Below are positions 9,402-17,801 of a stretch of 51,192 nucleotides of DNA, in pieces (position 1 is the stretch's first letter; every line of letters starts with the position of its first letter). Origin of the DNA: a virus; the IMG/VR virus record IMGVR_UViG_3300025132_000054, positions 1 through 51,192 of that record; one strand, written 5' to 3'. The translations under genes and the position numbers were made by a program. The notes beneath the pieces were generated by a model that saw only the letters and a program-made list of their open reading frames with translations, ran no database searches and was not told where the DNA came from.

Positions 9402-11759
9402 TTACCCCGGAAGTTGTGCATTCCCGTATGTCCGGGGCGATGCGTCAAACGATAAACCAACAAACTCCCAGAATCCGGTGCCTGTTATGCGGAACTTAAC
9501 AACTTCAGCCGAAGGCAGGTATATTTGAGCTCTTGTCCAGTACGGGCGACGACGGCGAAACTTTGCCCCTGGCTCCCCTAAGCGCGTCTTGCCCCACACT
9601 GAAGGCTCGTCTACGTTGGTGAAGCGGTCAATCGTAACTTCCTCTACAACATCTTCGCGCCAATCCCGCATGACCTCAATCTTCACGGAATCTATCTCCG
9701 TCTCCCTGAACCAAAGGTAGATGGTGGGGATGGTCTCCTTGCGTTTAGACTGGAAGCCCTGCATCCATACTGTCTCGATCTTGGACTCGCGTGTGTCAGA
9801 TAGAGTTCTAAGGCCCCTGTGAGTTCTTGAGGCGGCATGGTCGAGCAAGAACACTCCGTCACCCCCTTCTTGGCCTGAGACGCTTCCTGCGGCCAATAAG
9901 TACGCCCTGTGGTCGTCGGTGACGCACACATCTCGAGGCTGAAAATCTGTGCGCGTTCTCCACAAATCCCCGGAATATGTAAGGCACAGATTGTTTTCGA
10001 CCGAACCGTCAGTCGAAACCCAGCATCGATACTCATTCGACATGCCGTCAAAAACAGAGCATGCTTGACTGAAGCGGGCGAGAGTAAATCTCTTCAACAG
10101 GCGGTTAAGAGGGGCAGACTCGAAAGAAATGGTGTTGCCGTCAAACGAATAGAACCCGCCGTAACTTAGCCAAATCACCCTACCATCGGGTAACGTCTGA
10201 AGCGAGTTCGGGGCCGCGCATCCTACTTCTCTGGAGATTGGCACTGCACTAAAGTCGCTGCCTTGGTTGAGTGCTGTAATCAAGAATGTGCTCGACGAGG
10301 TAAACGCCAGTAGGCCTCGGTCGCAGCGCCACAGGCCCGTGATCTCCCCACCCGACGCATCGGGATAGATGGAGTCGCCTTTTTGAAAAGTTCCCCACGC
10401 ACCAGGCTGTGAGAACCTAATCAGGCCCTCGTTGTCTCTGGTGTTAGCAATGAACAACCGGCCAAACGCAGCGCGACACAGCTTGAAGCGCGGCACCGGA
10501 ACAACGTCCATCAGCTTCGCGCCGAGGTACGAATCGGACATGTTGTCCGGGTAGATGGTGGTGATGTTGTCCTGCAGCGTGGCAAACGTCGTAAACGTGG
10601 CCGACGTGTTCTGAGGCAAGGCGTAGTACCCAGCATCACCAGAGTTAATCAGGTCTTTGGTTCTGTAGAGGTTGCGTCCGACGCAGTGGTCAGGACCGGT
10701 GGATATTCCAGTCCACGCAAGTTGAAACTTCAAGTTTTCAGGAGCGACATTTTCTTTGGTTTCTGCCGATATAAAATCAAACTTGTCGCGCACACGGGTT
10801 TCTGTACCTTGCCGGTCACAACCAACGGGCGCACTCGCCTCTGAAGGCGCGGACAGATTGCCAAAGACATCAATGTACTGCACCTTGCAACGCCACTCGC
10901 CCGCGTCAAGCAGGCCTGCGGCATACGGCGTATCGCTGCTCCCACCATCCATGAGGTAAGGGTTCACAGTTCCAATGCGGCCCTTCTTAAAGCCATACTG
11001 CATGCCGGAAGGGTTGTTTTTATTCCTAGCAATCCACAGGCCTGTGTGCGCGTAGCCTGTGTCATTTATGCCGTCAGTAAGGTCTTCGCCGCCACGGAAA
11101 AAGTCAGTGGTGCTTTCCGGTCCCGACGACATCGGGGTTGACGGGGTCTCGCTGAACCCGAGAGGTGCGATGATGTGGCCGTCGTAGAAGTAGGCTCGAC
11201 CATTTTGCGGAACGATAACAACCCCGTTACCTACCGTCTCAAACTGCGTAGGAAAGCTGGGCGACTCATCGTCAGGCAGTTCGCCTTTCAGCCCGTGTGC
11301 TGACGCGGGGTTGCTAATAAGCCGACGCCAGTCCCTTTTCCAACCGCGAAACTCCCACAACTCATTAGACGTGTGGAGCAGAAGTACATCACGCTCGCCG
11401 CCTTGAAGTACCGCATGGTGGATGCCGTGCTGCAGCTTACCGTACAGAGGTAGCGACGAATCACAAACATCAAACGGGGCGGTTGCTTTCGGCTCATCGT
11501 AAGCAAAGCTCTTGATAGATCGAGGCTGACCTCCGGGAGCAACAAGAGCAGTACCGTCCTGCGCAAGCAAAGGCGTCTTCTGAGGGACGTAAACCGCAGG
11601 CCCCCACGCAGACCGAAGAGTTCCTTCCTCAAGGCTGTACATGTTGACGATTTCGTGAGCGAGCTCATTCGGTAGAATCAGCCCGTCATCTTGGCCTCGG
11701 ATAAAGTACGCGCTCTCAGAGCCGGAAGGTCGTTCGCGGCGGTTCTTTAAGTAGGCCAT
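9402..11759 (-). CDS. Tail hub / tail-tubular-B-like protein (785 aa)
   Basis: A large beta-rich protein following the adaptor gene, the place occupied by the nozzle or tubular protein B in T7-like phages. Repeating segments with tryptophans and YxFDG-type turns (RAYFYDGHIIAPLG, YGGFYSFDGNTISFE, CSVFDGMSNEYRCW) suggest a blade-like beta fold. The segment TGLWRCDRGLLAFTSSSTFL followed by ITALNQGSDF is the sort seen in phage stabilisation or nozzle proteins. No enzymatic motif was seen. It is in tight order with the 105-aa and 631-aa genes. Confident as a virion tail protein, less so for the exact role. Confidence 0.65.
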   Translation of the reverse strand: MAYLKNRRERPSGSESAYFIRGQDDGLILPNELAHEIVNMYSLEEGTLRSAWGPAVYVPQKTPLLAQDGTALVAPGGQPRSIKSFAYDEPKATAPFDVCDSSLPLYGKLQHGIHHAVLQGGERDVLLLHTSNELWEFRGWKRDWRRLISNPASAHGLKGELPDDESPSFPTQFETVGNGVVIVPQNGRAYFYDGHIIAPLGFSETPSTPMSSGPESTTDFFRGGEDLTDGINDTGYAHTGLWIARNKNNPSGMQYGFKKGRIGTVNPYLMDGGSSDTPYAAGLLDAGEWRCKVQYIDVFGNLSAPSEASAPVGCDRQGTETRVRDKFDFISAETKENVAPENLKFQLAWTGISTGPDHCVGRNLYRTKDLINSGDAGYYALPQNTSATFTTFATLQDNITTIYPDNMSDSYLGAKLMDVVPVPRFKLCRAAFGRLFIANTRDNEGLIRFSQPGAWGTFQKGDSIYPDASGGEITGLWRCDRGLLAFTSSSTFLITALNQGSDFSAVPISREVGCAAPNSLQTLPDGRVIWLSYGGFYSFDGNTISFESAPLNRLLKRFTLARFSQACSVFDGMSNEYRCWVSTDGSVENNLCLTYSGDLWRTRTDFQPRDVCVTDDHRAYLLAAGSVSGQEGGDGVFLLDHAASRTHRGLRTLSDTRESKIETVWMQGFQSKRKETIPTIYLWFRETEIDSVKIEVMRDWREDVVEEVTIDRFTNVDEPSVWGKTRLGEPGAKFRRRRPYWTRAQIYLPSAEVVKFRITGTGFWEFVGLSFDASPRTYGNAQLPG

Positions 11760-11762
11760 GAT

Positions 11763-12080
11763 TTAACTCTTTTTTCTGGGTCGCCCCACGCTTGTCTTTG
11801 TCCGCCGCACAGGAGGCTTCGGCTCTGGCTTCGGCTCTGGCTTCGGCTCTGGTTTCTCAATAACCAAAGGCGCTGGCTTTGCAATCAGCTCAAGCTTTGC
11901 CAAGCGGTCTTTGTTGTGATTCGTAACCAGCTCAGGCTTGAAGCCGGTCCAGTAAATCAGACCGGACTGCTCGTTACCGTTGATAGTCAAAGCCACCATT
12001 AGGCCGTGCCTTTCAACGTCATTTGAATCCAACTGCTTGTATACCGCACCACAGATAAGCGGTGTATCTTCTTTACCCAT
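11763..12080 (-). CDS. Small protein with EPKP repeat tail (105 aa)
   Basis: Residues 1-75 form a compact domain (begins MGKEDTPLICGAVYKQLDS). This is followed by a Glu-Pro-Lys-Pro repeat tract (EKPEPKPEPKPEPKPP) and a strongly basic C-terminus (RRTKTSVGRPRKKS). The GRPRKK end resembles an AT-hook, which could contact DNA in the head-tail connector, though the basic tail may simply bind capsid or DNA loosely. It overlaps the end of the adaptor gene by 8 bp and lies 3 bp before the hub gene. Function unknown. Confidence 0.5.
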   Translation of the reverse strand: MGKEDTPLICGAVYKQLDSNDVERHGLMVALTINGNEQSGLIYWTGFKPELVTNHNKDRLAKLELIAKPAPLVIEKPEPKPEPKPEPKPPVRRTKTSVGRPRKKS

Positions 12081-13968
12081 CGACTACTCCCCCCAGGTCA
12101 TCGCTTGAAAGTCTACGGTTCCATCGGCGGTTCGTTCTGATGCCGGTGGCCCGTGTCATTGTGCGTAACACAGGTGCGGAGGGTGGGCGAAGATCGCCGT
12201 ATCTTTTTGTGAGAGTAAAGAGAAGTTCTTGATAACGAGCAGTGCTGTAGTCAGACCGGGCCGTCTGCCCCATGTTTTCATACAAGTACACCATCGCCTT
12301 TTCGATCAAGACGTTGGTCGCTTCTGCATGCACTAGAGGAACGTCTTGGTCCGCCGTCAACTCTTCAGGACGGATGACGCCTCGGATGTCAACGACATAC
12401 CGCTGGTCAGGCTTAGGGTAAAACTGGATTGTTTGATACCCGTGAATGTCCCGCAGCCTGCGGCTGTAATCAGGTAGAAACTCACCATTGTCGTACCACA
12501 CGCCCGAGTTGTTGCTATCTGCACGGAACTCTGACAATAAATAAAAAGCGTTGTCCGAATCTAGCTGAGACTGCTGGAGGCCGTCAGCGGCGTTCTCAAG
12601 CAACCCGTAGTCGTTCATGTTCGCGTCAATGCGACGACGATAGATGCGGATGTAAACACCGCTTTGATCAAGGCTCTGCCTGCTGTGAGACCCAAACTTA
12701 GTCAGGAAGCCCAGTGCATATGTGATGTTTGGAAGCGACAGCTTGATTGCCGCAAACTCATCCCCGACTCGAGCAACGGTCATTGCGTTTGATACCGGAG
12801 ACGGTGGAGATTCAAATCGTGGTGTTCTAAACCTATTTCGCGACGGATTGCCGCCAGATGCCGACGTGCTCGCGCTTGGAAACTGGGTGGTGCTATCAAT
12901 CGTTAACGGCTGGGCAAAGCCCTCCCAACTGCCGAGGCCTGGGAGTTGGAACTCTACATCCCGCTTGCCCCAAGAGTAGGTCACGCGGTACTCAAACGTG
13001 CCCGCAGGTTCAGGACCAAGCCACTTGTTATCAATCGCGGTTGCGCCAGCATCGCTGGCAAGGTCAGGCCCGGTGTGAGAGCCTGCGCTTGGGTCAATGT
13101 TGACCTCGCCCCGTCTTTTTGCCTGCTCCCTCGTAATGTCAGACGAGCCGGGTTTTTTTAAGTCGGGAATATTTTTAGAGTCAAAAACATTTGGATTGGT
13201 CAGGGCTGGAGACGCTACTGGAGCAGAGCTCGGGCCGCGCATGTGGACATGACTGCGGCGAAAAATGACGCGGGGGATGCCCGAAGCAACCTGTGACGGG
13301 GGTCCGTCAAGTTGCAGGTCTTCGGATTCTCGTTGACCAAAAACATCCAAAGGATAGTTGTTGGTATTGTCGCGAAGGCGGGCAGTGCTCAACTGAATCA
13401 AATCGTCGGGCAGCGCGTAGGCTTCAGTAAAAATACGGTACTTGAATCCGACAAACCCGTCAATGGTTGCGGTGCCCGAACCATTTTGGATGTCCCAAGG
13501 TGTGGCCAACGTAAAATAGTAATGACTGTCTGTGGCACTAAGCCATACAGAACGGATTTGATTACGGATTTTTGTTCCGTCCGCAAGCGTAATCTCAATC
13601 ATTCGACCGTCCCAAGAACGATCGTACTTCCACGCGGTCAGCTCGTCAGCATTAGCCGCTTGCTGAGTCTGTGTGTAAGTAGTCCGCCAAGTCCACGGGT
13701 CTTTCGTAGCCGGAGCGCCTGGTAGAGTGTTTGCGCCAGCAAGTTGGACGCGGTCGCCAGCCACGCCCTCTTTGCCTGCTTTAGACTCGACATCCGGCTC
13801 TGTGGCCAAATGCACCTTGGACTCAAAGAAGAGAAACGGAGCTTCTAAGGCTAACTGATTGTAGGCCCTATTGATGAAGCTATTAGCGCGAGAGATCGCC
13901 TCAGACGACTGGGTCGGTGCCCAGTCCGCCTGGGCGAACATCGCGTTCCGAATCTCTTTGAGATTCAT
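12073..13968 (-). CDS. Head-tail adaptor / tail-tubular-A-like protein (631 aa)
   Basis: The N-terminus (KEIRNAMFAQADW, then AISRANSFINRAYNQLALEA) is a helical segment of the kind found at the start of T7 gp11-type adaptors, in which I-N-x-A-Y-x-x-L repeats are common. The C-terminal part (VRPEEL... PLVHAEATNVLIEKAMVYLY, then RYQELLFTLTKRYG) again matches the helical end of such adaptors, which in T7 is only about 200 residues. The approximately 400 residues between are an insertion with beta-rich, Gly/Ser/Pro-rich sequence. This is therefore likely an adaptor carrying a large extra domain. It follows the capsid and decoration genes, as expected for a connector. Confidence 0.6.
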   Translation of the reverse strand: MNLKEIRNAMFAQADWAPTQSSEAISRANSFINRAYNQLALEAPFLFFESKVHLATEPDVESKAGKEGVAGDRVQLAGANTLPGAPATKDPWTWRTTYTQTQQAANADELTAWKYDRSWDGRMIEITLADGTKIRNQIRSVWLSATDSHYYFTLATPWDIQNGSGTATIDGFVGFKYRIFTEAYALPDDLIQLSTARLRDNTNNYPLDVFGQRESEDLQLDGPPSQVASGIPRVIFRRSHVHMRGPSSAPVASPALTNPNVFDSKNIPDLKKPGSSDITREQAKRRGEVNIDPSAGSHTGPDLASDAGATAIDNKWLGPEPAGTFEYRVTYSWGKRDVEFQLPGLGSWEGFAQPLTIDSTTQFPSASTSASGGNPSRNRFRTPRFESPPSPVSNAMTVARVGDEFAAIKLSLPNITYALGFLTKFGSHSRQSLDQSGVYIRIYRRRIDANMNDYGLLENAADGLQQSQLDSDNAFYLLSEFRADSNNSGVWYDNGEFLPDYSRRLRDIHGYQTIQFYPKPDQRYVVDIRGVIRPEELTADQDVPLVHAEATNVLIEKAMVYLYENMGQTARSDYSTARYQELLFTLTKRYGDLRPPSAPVLRTMTRATGIRTNRRWNRRLSSDDLGGVVDG

Positions 13969-13971
13969 CTA

Positions 13972-14481
13972 CTAGCCTCGGCAGTCGATGTAACACGATG
14001 CTGTGGCGTCTGCGGCTGCGTCGGCCAAGGCAAAGCCCCAAGGGCCTGAGATGCCGTGCTCGGTCGAAGTCGCATCCTGCGCTTCCGCAATGCTTTTAAA
14101 CTCCATGGCCTTGCCATTGTCGGTGGTGTCAACGCAGACGCCTTCGTTTACGTCGAGTGTGCCTGTGCCAGCGAGAACGCTGCCGATTCCACGACGTAGA
14201 ATGAAGCCAAACTCTCCGGCAGCAATCGCGTGCTGGGCTACACCAACAACCCGTGATGCGGGAGACTCTTTGACGGCGACCTTAACGAGATAGGTCGCTG
14301 TGGCGTCCTTCCGCATTGCAACTGTGCCGACAGCGAGAGTGTCTTCTGCGTTGACGTAGATCCACTCTTGCAATCCGTTGTCACCGTCAGGGACGGTAAG
14401 AATGAATCCAAGGGGTGCTTGAGCACCCTCTACGGCAGTAGTGACTGTAGTCGGGCTAATGCCCGCTGCTGTGAAACCCAT
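13972..14481 (-). CDS. Capsid decoration / head-fibre-like protein (169 aa)
   Basis: A Gly/Ala/Val-rich sequence with no membrane segment, placed directly after the major capsid gene. Segments such as VVGVAQHAIAAGEFGFILRR followed by GIGSVLAGT match the pattern of DUF2190-like or related beta-barrel decoration proteins (GxAxxxxxxGxxGxVxxxG). The ribosome site is GGAG ahead of the ATG. It probably binds the capsid surface. Similar in style, but not obviously in sequence, to the 152-aa protein at 62-520. Confidence 0.55.
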   Translation of the reverse strand: MGFTAAGISPTTVTTAVEGAQAPLGFILTVPDGDNGLQEWIYVNAEDTLAVGTVAMRKDATATYLVKVAVKESPASRVVGVAQHAIAAGEFGFILRRGIGSVLAGTGTLDVNEGVCVDTTDNGKAMEFKSIAEAQDATSTEHGISGPWGFALADAAADATASCYIDCRG

Positions 14482-14491
14482 GAGATCCTCC

Positions 14492-15586
14492 TTATGGGGT
14501 GCCTGCGCCGGTGACGACGAAGTTGGAACGAAGCTGCGTAGTGTGGAGGCCCATCATGAGCACCAACTCGTAGCGGAAGATGTCTTGGTCAGGGATTCGG
14601 AACGGTCCACGGAGAGCAAAGTCGCCCTTCGTTTCGCGAGCCGCGTCGTGGCCAAGAGTGAACATGTGCCAAACCGAAGTCTTGAGGCCGTAGATGATAC
14701 CATCGCTCGCCGCAGTCGGGTTACCTGCGCCATCCTTGAAGGCTGCTGCAGATACGTCGATCGAGTCGTCGAGGAAGAAGTCAGCGTCGAGGAACTTAAC
14801 GCCCTGACGTACCAGAGGTGGAGCCTTGTCGCCCTCAACCTTGACCACGCGGACTTGATCGTCCAAGTCGTCGATGTAGTTGAGGTAGGAAGCCTCGTCA
14901 CCAATCATCAAATCAACAGGGCCAGCAGTCTTGCCTTGGCGCGATGCGGCGAAGTAAGCCTTACGCATTTGGCTGCGACCGTTGACAGCGAACGAGCTGA
15001 TGTCTTCGTACTGGTTGTTCCAGCCGCTGATAGCGCCTGCACCTGCACCTGCGCACTTCAGTCCGTGGACTGTCTTGGCAGAAGAAGCGGAGATCTGCAG
15101 AATACCATCGCGAGCAGTGCCGTCTGGGTTGAACGTCGTGTTGCCGTTCAGGGTGGCGAAGCCGCCAACTTGGTTGCCGTTTCCTGTTCCAAGCTGATCG
15201 GAGATCCGCTCATGGAAGTCAGACAGAGCCAACTCTGGGTAGTGCTGAAGGATTCGTGCGAGGTCCATCTCGCCGTTGGCTTCAGCCAAGTCCTTGCCGG
15301 GAACGTCGAACGCATAGATGAGACGTGGTGCAAGCACGTTGCCTCGGTGCGCATTCTGCGAACGTCCACCTGCGATAACTTCAGAACCGGTGTTGACTTG
15401 CGTCACAGTACCTGGACCATCGGTTACAACAGCAAACTCGCGGCGTGGGCCTTTGAGTGTGTCACGGGTCATATTCCCGTTCAACATGATTTTTTCCATC
15501 AAGGGGTGAAACTTGACGAACATTTCACTGTACGAAGGCATAAGCTCATTGAGCGCCGTCGCCAGTACGTCGGGTGAGATGGCCAT
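14492..15586 (-). CDS. Major capsid protein (364 aa)
   Basis: Size, place directly after the scaffold, and a strong AGGAGG ribosome site (AAAAGGAGGGCCTAATG) all mark the major capsid protein. The sequence has the expected features of an HK97-fold protein. There is a helical N-terminal arm and an E-loop-like stretch near 45-85 (TVTQVNTGSEVIAGGRSQNA). A helix follows (ARILQHYPELALSDFHERIS), with A- and P-domain strands after it and a beta-rich C-terminus (IFRYELVLMMGLHTTQLRSN). The ATG overlaps the stop of the scaffold gene (TAATG). No N-terminal protease-processing domain or adjacent prohead protease is present. Confidence 0.85.
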   Translation of the reverse strand: MAISPDVLATALNELMPSYSEMFVKFHPLMEKIMLNGNMTRDTLKGPRREFAVVTDGPGTVTQVNTGSEVIAGGRSQNAHRGNVLAPRLIYAFDVPGKDLAEANGEMDLARILQHYPELALSDFHERISDQLGTGNGNQVGGFATLNGNTTFNPDGTARDGILQISASSAKTVHGLKCAGAGAGAISGWNNQYEDISSFAVNGRSQMRKAYFAASRQGKTAGPVDLMIGDEASYLNYIDDLDDQVRVVKVEGDKAPPLVRQGVKFLDADFFLDDSIDVSAAAFKDGAGNPTAASDGIIYGLKTSVWHMFTLGHDAARETKGDFALRGPFRIPDQDIFRYELVLMMGLHTTQLRSNFVVTGAGTP

Positions 15587-16467
15587 TAGGCCCTCCTTTT
15601 ACTAGAGTTCAGAGCATTACGCGCAACATGTTTTCGCCAGTCCGCCAAGGACATCGCCCCAGTATTCGTCGTTTCCACCTGCTCGGGGGAGCGGCTGGGG
15701 GTTGTGGCCCCTGACGTTAACTTGGCACCAGGCCGAGGTTGAGGTGAGCGCATCTTCGTACCACGCGCAAGCTTGAGCGCATACGAATCTGGGACACCAT
15801 CTGCCTTTGCCTGTTTTGCAACCTCAAGAACATTCTGTGGAAGGCGCGAGGCTTCCGCAGCGGTCTCGAGATCCCAGCCCTCTTCGAGCAGGTCTGCAAA
15901 AGTATTCGCTAGAGCCTCGTCATTAAACAGGTCCGTGTTCGATTCTTGAAAGGCTTGAGCAAAACGCTCGGCCTCTGCCTCGATGGACTTGTTGACGCTC
16001 TCTACGAAAAGTTTGTTGTCAGATTCTAGTGCGGCAAACTTTGCCTCTAGAACACTGTGTTTTTGCTCCCAATCTTTCAACTGCCCAGAATACTGCTCAA
16101 CTCGCGGGTCTTCTTTGCCGCTAATCAAGGCCTCATATAAACTGTGCTGCTGTTCAATCTGTTGCCGCTGTTGGTCTAGCGCCGCTTGGTGGCGAGACCC
16201 ATAGTAGCCGTTAAACTTGTCGCCCCAACCACGGAGTTGCTCGGGCAGTTTATCAAACTCGCCGTCCCAAGAGTCCCAGCCAAAGTCGTCTGCAGAAGGA
16301 AAAGAGACGGGGGCAGGCTCCTCAGAATCTGTGTCGGCGGAGAGGGAGAGCTCCGAAGTGGCAGGCGCTTCATCGGAAGCGGTATCAACCGGGGCCGCAT
16401 CAACAGAAGCGTCAACTGCCTCGGATACGGGGGCCTCTGCCCCCGCCTCAAAACCTTCTTCTTGCAT
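15586..16467 (-). CDS. Scaffold protein (293 aa)
   Basis: A very acidic, Asp/Glu/Ser/Ala-rich N-terminus (residues 1-70) is followed by Gln/Glu-rich coiled coil (QQRQQIEQQHSLYEAL, LEAKFAALESDNKLFVESVN) at about 95-165. The C-terminus is basic (HVARNALNSSKRRA), the usual capsid-binding helix of phage scaffolds. It directly precedes the major capsid gene with overlapping stop and start. The three-part charge layout plus position is strong evidence for a scaffold that leaves the head before DNA packaging. No protease motif was seen. Confidence 0.8.
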   Translation of the reverse strand: MQEEGFEAGAEAPVSEAVDASVDAAPVDTASDEAPATSELSLSADTDSEEPAPVSFPSADDFGWDSWDGEFDKLPEQLRGWGDKFNGYYGSRHQAALDQQRQQIEQQHSLYEALISGKEDPRVEQYSGQLKDWEQKHSVLEAKFAALESDNKLFVESVNKSIEAEAERFAQAFQESNTDLFNDEALANTFADLLEEGWDLETAAEASRLPQNVLEVAKQAKADGVPDSYALKLARGTKMRSPQPRPGAKLTSGATTPSRSPEQVETTNTGAMSLADWRKHVARNALNSSKRRA

Positions 16468-16799
16468 TAGTCCTCCCCTTCCTCATCTTTTGGGAGAGCT
16501 TTTTTAGCCGCAATAACAGTCATGCGGCGGACCTTCATGCGAGGACTTTCATTTGGACTTGGAGCTCCCATCCCTGGGGGCATCATGTCCATCAAGTCGT
16601 CCATAGGTTCTTCTTCTCCCTCATCTTCTGGACCCATGTCTTCCGGCATTTCCTCGGAATACATCTCGTCATCCATCCCCGCGCCAGGGTCTGTGACGGT
16701 CACGCCGTAGCCGCACTCTTGCATCAGCTCTTCCAACTCCGCAAAGTTGCTGGGAGGATTCTCGTTGAGCATTCGGATTAGTTTGTCTTGAGCTGGCAT
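16467..16799 (-). CDS. Acidic Met/Pro-rich protein (110 aa)
   Basis: Residues about 40-75 are strongly acidic with many Met and Pro (DEMYSEEMPEDMGPEDEGEE), and the C-terminus is basic (RMKVRRMTVIAAKKALPKDE). It has no domain I recognise. It shares its stop with the start of the scaffold gene (16467), so the pair is coupled. An acidic protein next to the scaffold suggests a head-assembly accessory role, but this is inference. Confidence 0.5.
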   Translation of the reverse strand: MPAQDKLIRMLNENPPSNFAELEELMQECGYGVTVTDPGAGMDDEMYSEEMPEDMGPEDEGEEEPMDDLMDMMPPGMGAPSPNESPRMKVRRMTVIAAKKALPKDEEGED

Positions 16800-16817
16800 G
16801 GATACCTCATGATGTCT

Positions 16818-17234
16818 TTAGTGGACATATATTTGCTTGTCAACCTTGCCAGCGCGTTTAGCTTTTTCTTTTTTGCGCTTGGCTTTTCTGTCAGCATGGT
16901 CTCGGTAGCCCATCTTGCGCGCCCGTTTTTCAGCTTTTTCCGCGACGGCGTCTCGGTGCTTTCTCCATTCCGAAGAGTCTGCCGAAACAATCTGGCAATC
17001 AGGGTTCTTACGCTGATAGTCTCGCCACTCGGCGCTTGACTCAAACGTGCGGCCCACTTGCTTTACAACAAGGGGCTTAGACGGAAGTGGTCCGATGAGG
17101 GCAACATCGCCGATGACTGTGGTCATTAAAGCACCACACTCAGGACAGGTTGTTTTGCCGTGGTCTGCAAGCGGTACAAAGATGTCGTTAAAATAACCAC
17201 ACCCGTCAGGACACTTGAAATCATACATCGGCAT
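16818..17234 (-). CDS. FmdB-type zinc-ribbon protein (138 aa)
   Basis: The start MPMYDFKCPDGCG is typical of the FmdB regulatory zinc-ribbon family (MPxYxxxCxxC), and a second knuckle follows (TTCPECGALM). Two Cys pairs at about 8/12 and 34/37 should bind one zinc. The rest is Lys/Arg-rich (RARKMGYRDHADRKAKRKKE), so it probably binds nucleic acid or capsid. Its ATG overlaps the upstream 52-aa gene (TAATG). FmdB-like genes recur in phage structural clusters; the exact role is not known. Confidence 0.7.
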   Translation of the reverse strand: MPMYDFKCPDGCGYFNDIFVPLADHGKTTCPECGALMTTVIGDVALIGPLPSKPLVVKQVGRTFESSAEWRDYQRKNPDCQIVSADSSEWRKHRDAVAEKAEKRARKMGYRDHADRKAKRKKEKAKRAGKVDKQIYVH

Positions 17235-17392
17235 TAGCTGGCTCCCTTCTTTTTGTAGCCGCCTTTCGGGCCTAGTCGCCCGGATTTTGCCATAGAGTGC
17301 GCAATAGCGGAAGACTGCTGGATGCCTTTGCCTTCCGACCGAAGTTTCTTAAACTTGGCGCGAACAGCTTTTTTACGGGCGTCTGTAACCAA
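17234..17392 (-). CDS. Small basic protein with TTG start (52 aa)
   Basis: The frame has no ATG before residue 34, but a TTG at 17392 is preceded by AAGAAGGA about 6 bases upstream and overlaps the previous gene's end by context. From TTG the product begins VTDARKKAVRAKFKKLRSEG after the initiator and ends KGGYKKKGAS. It is very basic. The stop overlaps the ATG of the zinc-ribbon gene (TAATG), and the 28-aa gene ends 2 bases upstream. This gapless packing supports a real gene. No function assigned. Confidence 0.55.
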   Translation of the reverse strand: MVTDARKKAVRAKFKKLRSEGKGIQQSSAIAHSMAKSGRLGPKGGYKKKGAS

Positions 17393-17394
17393 GG

Positions 17395-17481
17395 CTAGTC
17401 CTTCTTCTTGCGGACCAGCGGGACCACAAGACGAAGAACAGAGCCTACAATATCAAGGATTTTCTTGACGGGTACACGCAT
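17395..17481 (-). CDS. 28-aa amphipathic microprotein
   Basis: ATG at 17481 overlaps the TAA of the 103-aa gene (TAATG). It encodes MRVPVKKILDIVGSVLRLVV followed by PLVRKKKD. The middle is a hydrophobic amphipathic helix between two basic ends, as in small membrane-active or capsid-binding peptides. The stop lies 2 bases before the TTG of the next gene. It is too short for family assignment, and its position within a continuous overlapping chain is the main support. Confidence 0.5.
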   Translation of the reverse strand: MRVPVKKILDIVGSVLRLVVPLVRKKKD

Positions 17482-17792
17482 TACTTCTTCAAGGGAATCT
17501 TGGGCTTGCCACCACCGCCGGAGGGCTTGCCACCACCGCCGGGGGGCAGCTTCGGCTTTGTCTTCTGCTTTGCCGCGTGTGCTGTTGTTCTGGCCTTTTC
17601 GGTCGAGGCGCGCTTCTGGTCACCAGCAGCCTTGCGTTCATCACGGGCTGTCTGTCCCTTCTTGCGAACACTTTGGACTGGCCCCTTGAGTGTGCCCAAC
17701 GCAATCTTCGATGCGCGCATACGCCCAGCACGGCTAAATGGCTTGGCCTTGGTGTATTCTTTTTTTGCTTCTTGTTCTTTCTTGGTAGCCAT
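17481..17792 (-). CDS. Basic Lys/Ala-rich protein with GGGGKP repeats (103 aa)
   Basis: The N-terminal two thirds are helical and strongly basic (KKEYTKAKPFSRAGRMRASK). The C-terminus carries two Gly-rich repeats (PPGGGGKP and PSGGGGKP) and a Lys end. The codon run for GGGGKP is a clean direct repeat. A DNA-binding or capsid-interior protein is plausible from the charge. It sits immediately after the portal gene and couples to the 28-aa microprotein. No family recognised. Confidence 0.5.
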   Translation of the reverse strand: MATKKEQEAKKEYTKAKPFSRAGRMRASKIALGTLKGPVQSVRKKGQTARDERKAAGDQKRASTEKARTTAHAAKQKTKPKLPPGGGGKPSGGGGKPKIPLKK

Positions 17793-17801
17793 AAGATTCT
17801 C

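Noticed and set aside
14441-15577. Long plus-strand frame (378 codons) opposite the major capsid gene
   Set aside because: It is antisense to the clearly coding capsid gene, has no plausible domain pattern and lacks a suitable ribosome site; it is explained by codon bias of the capsid gene.
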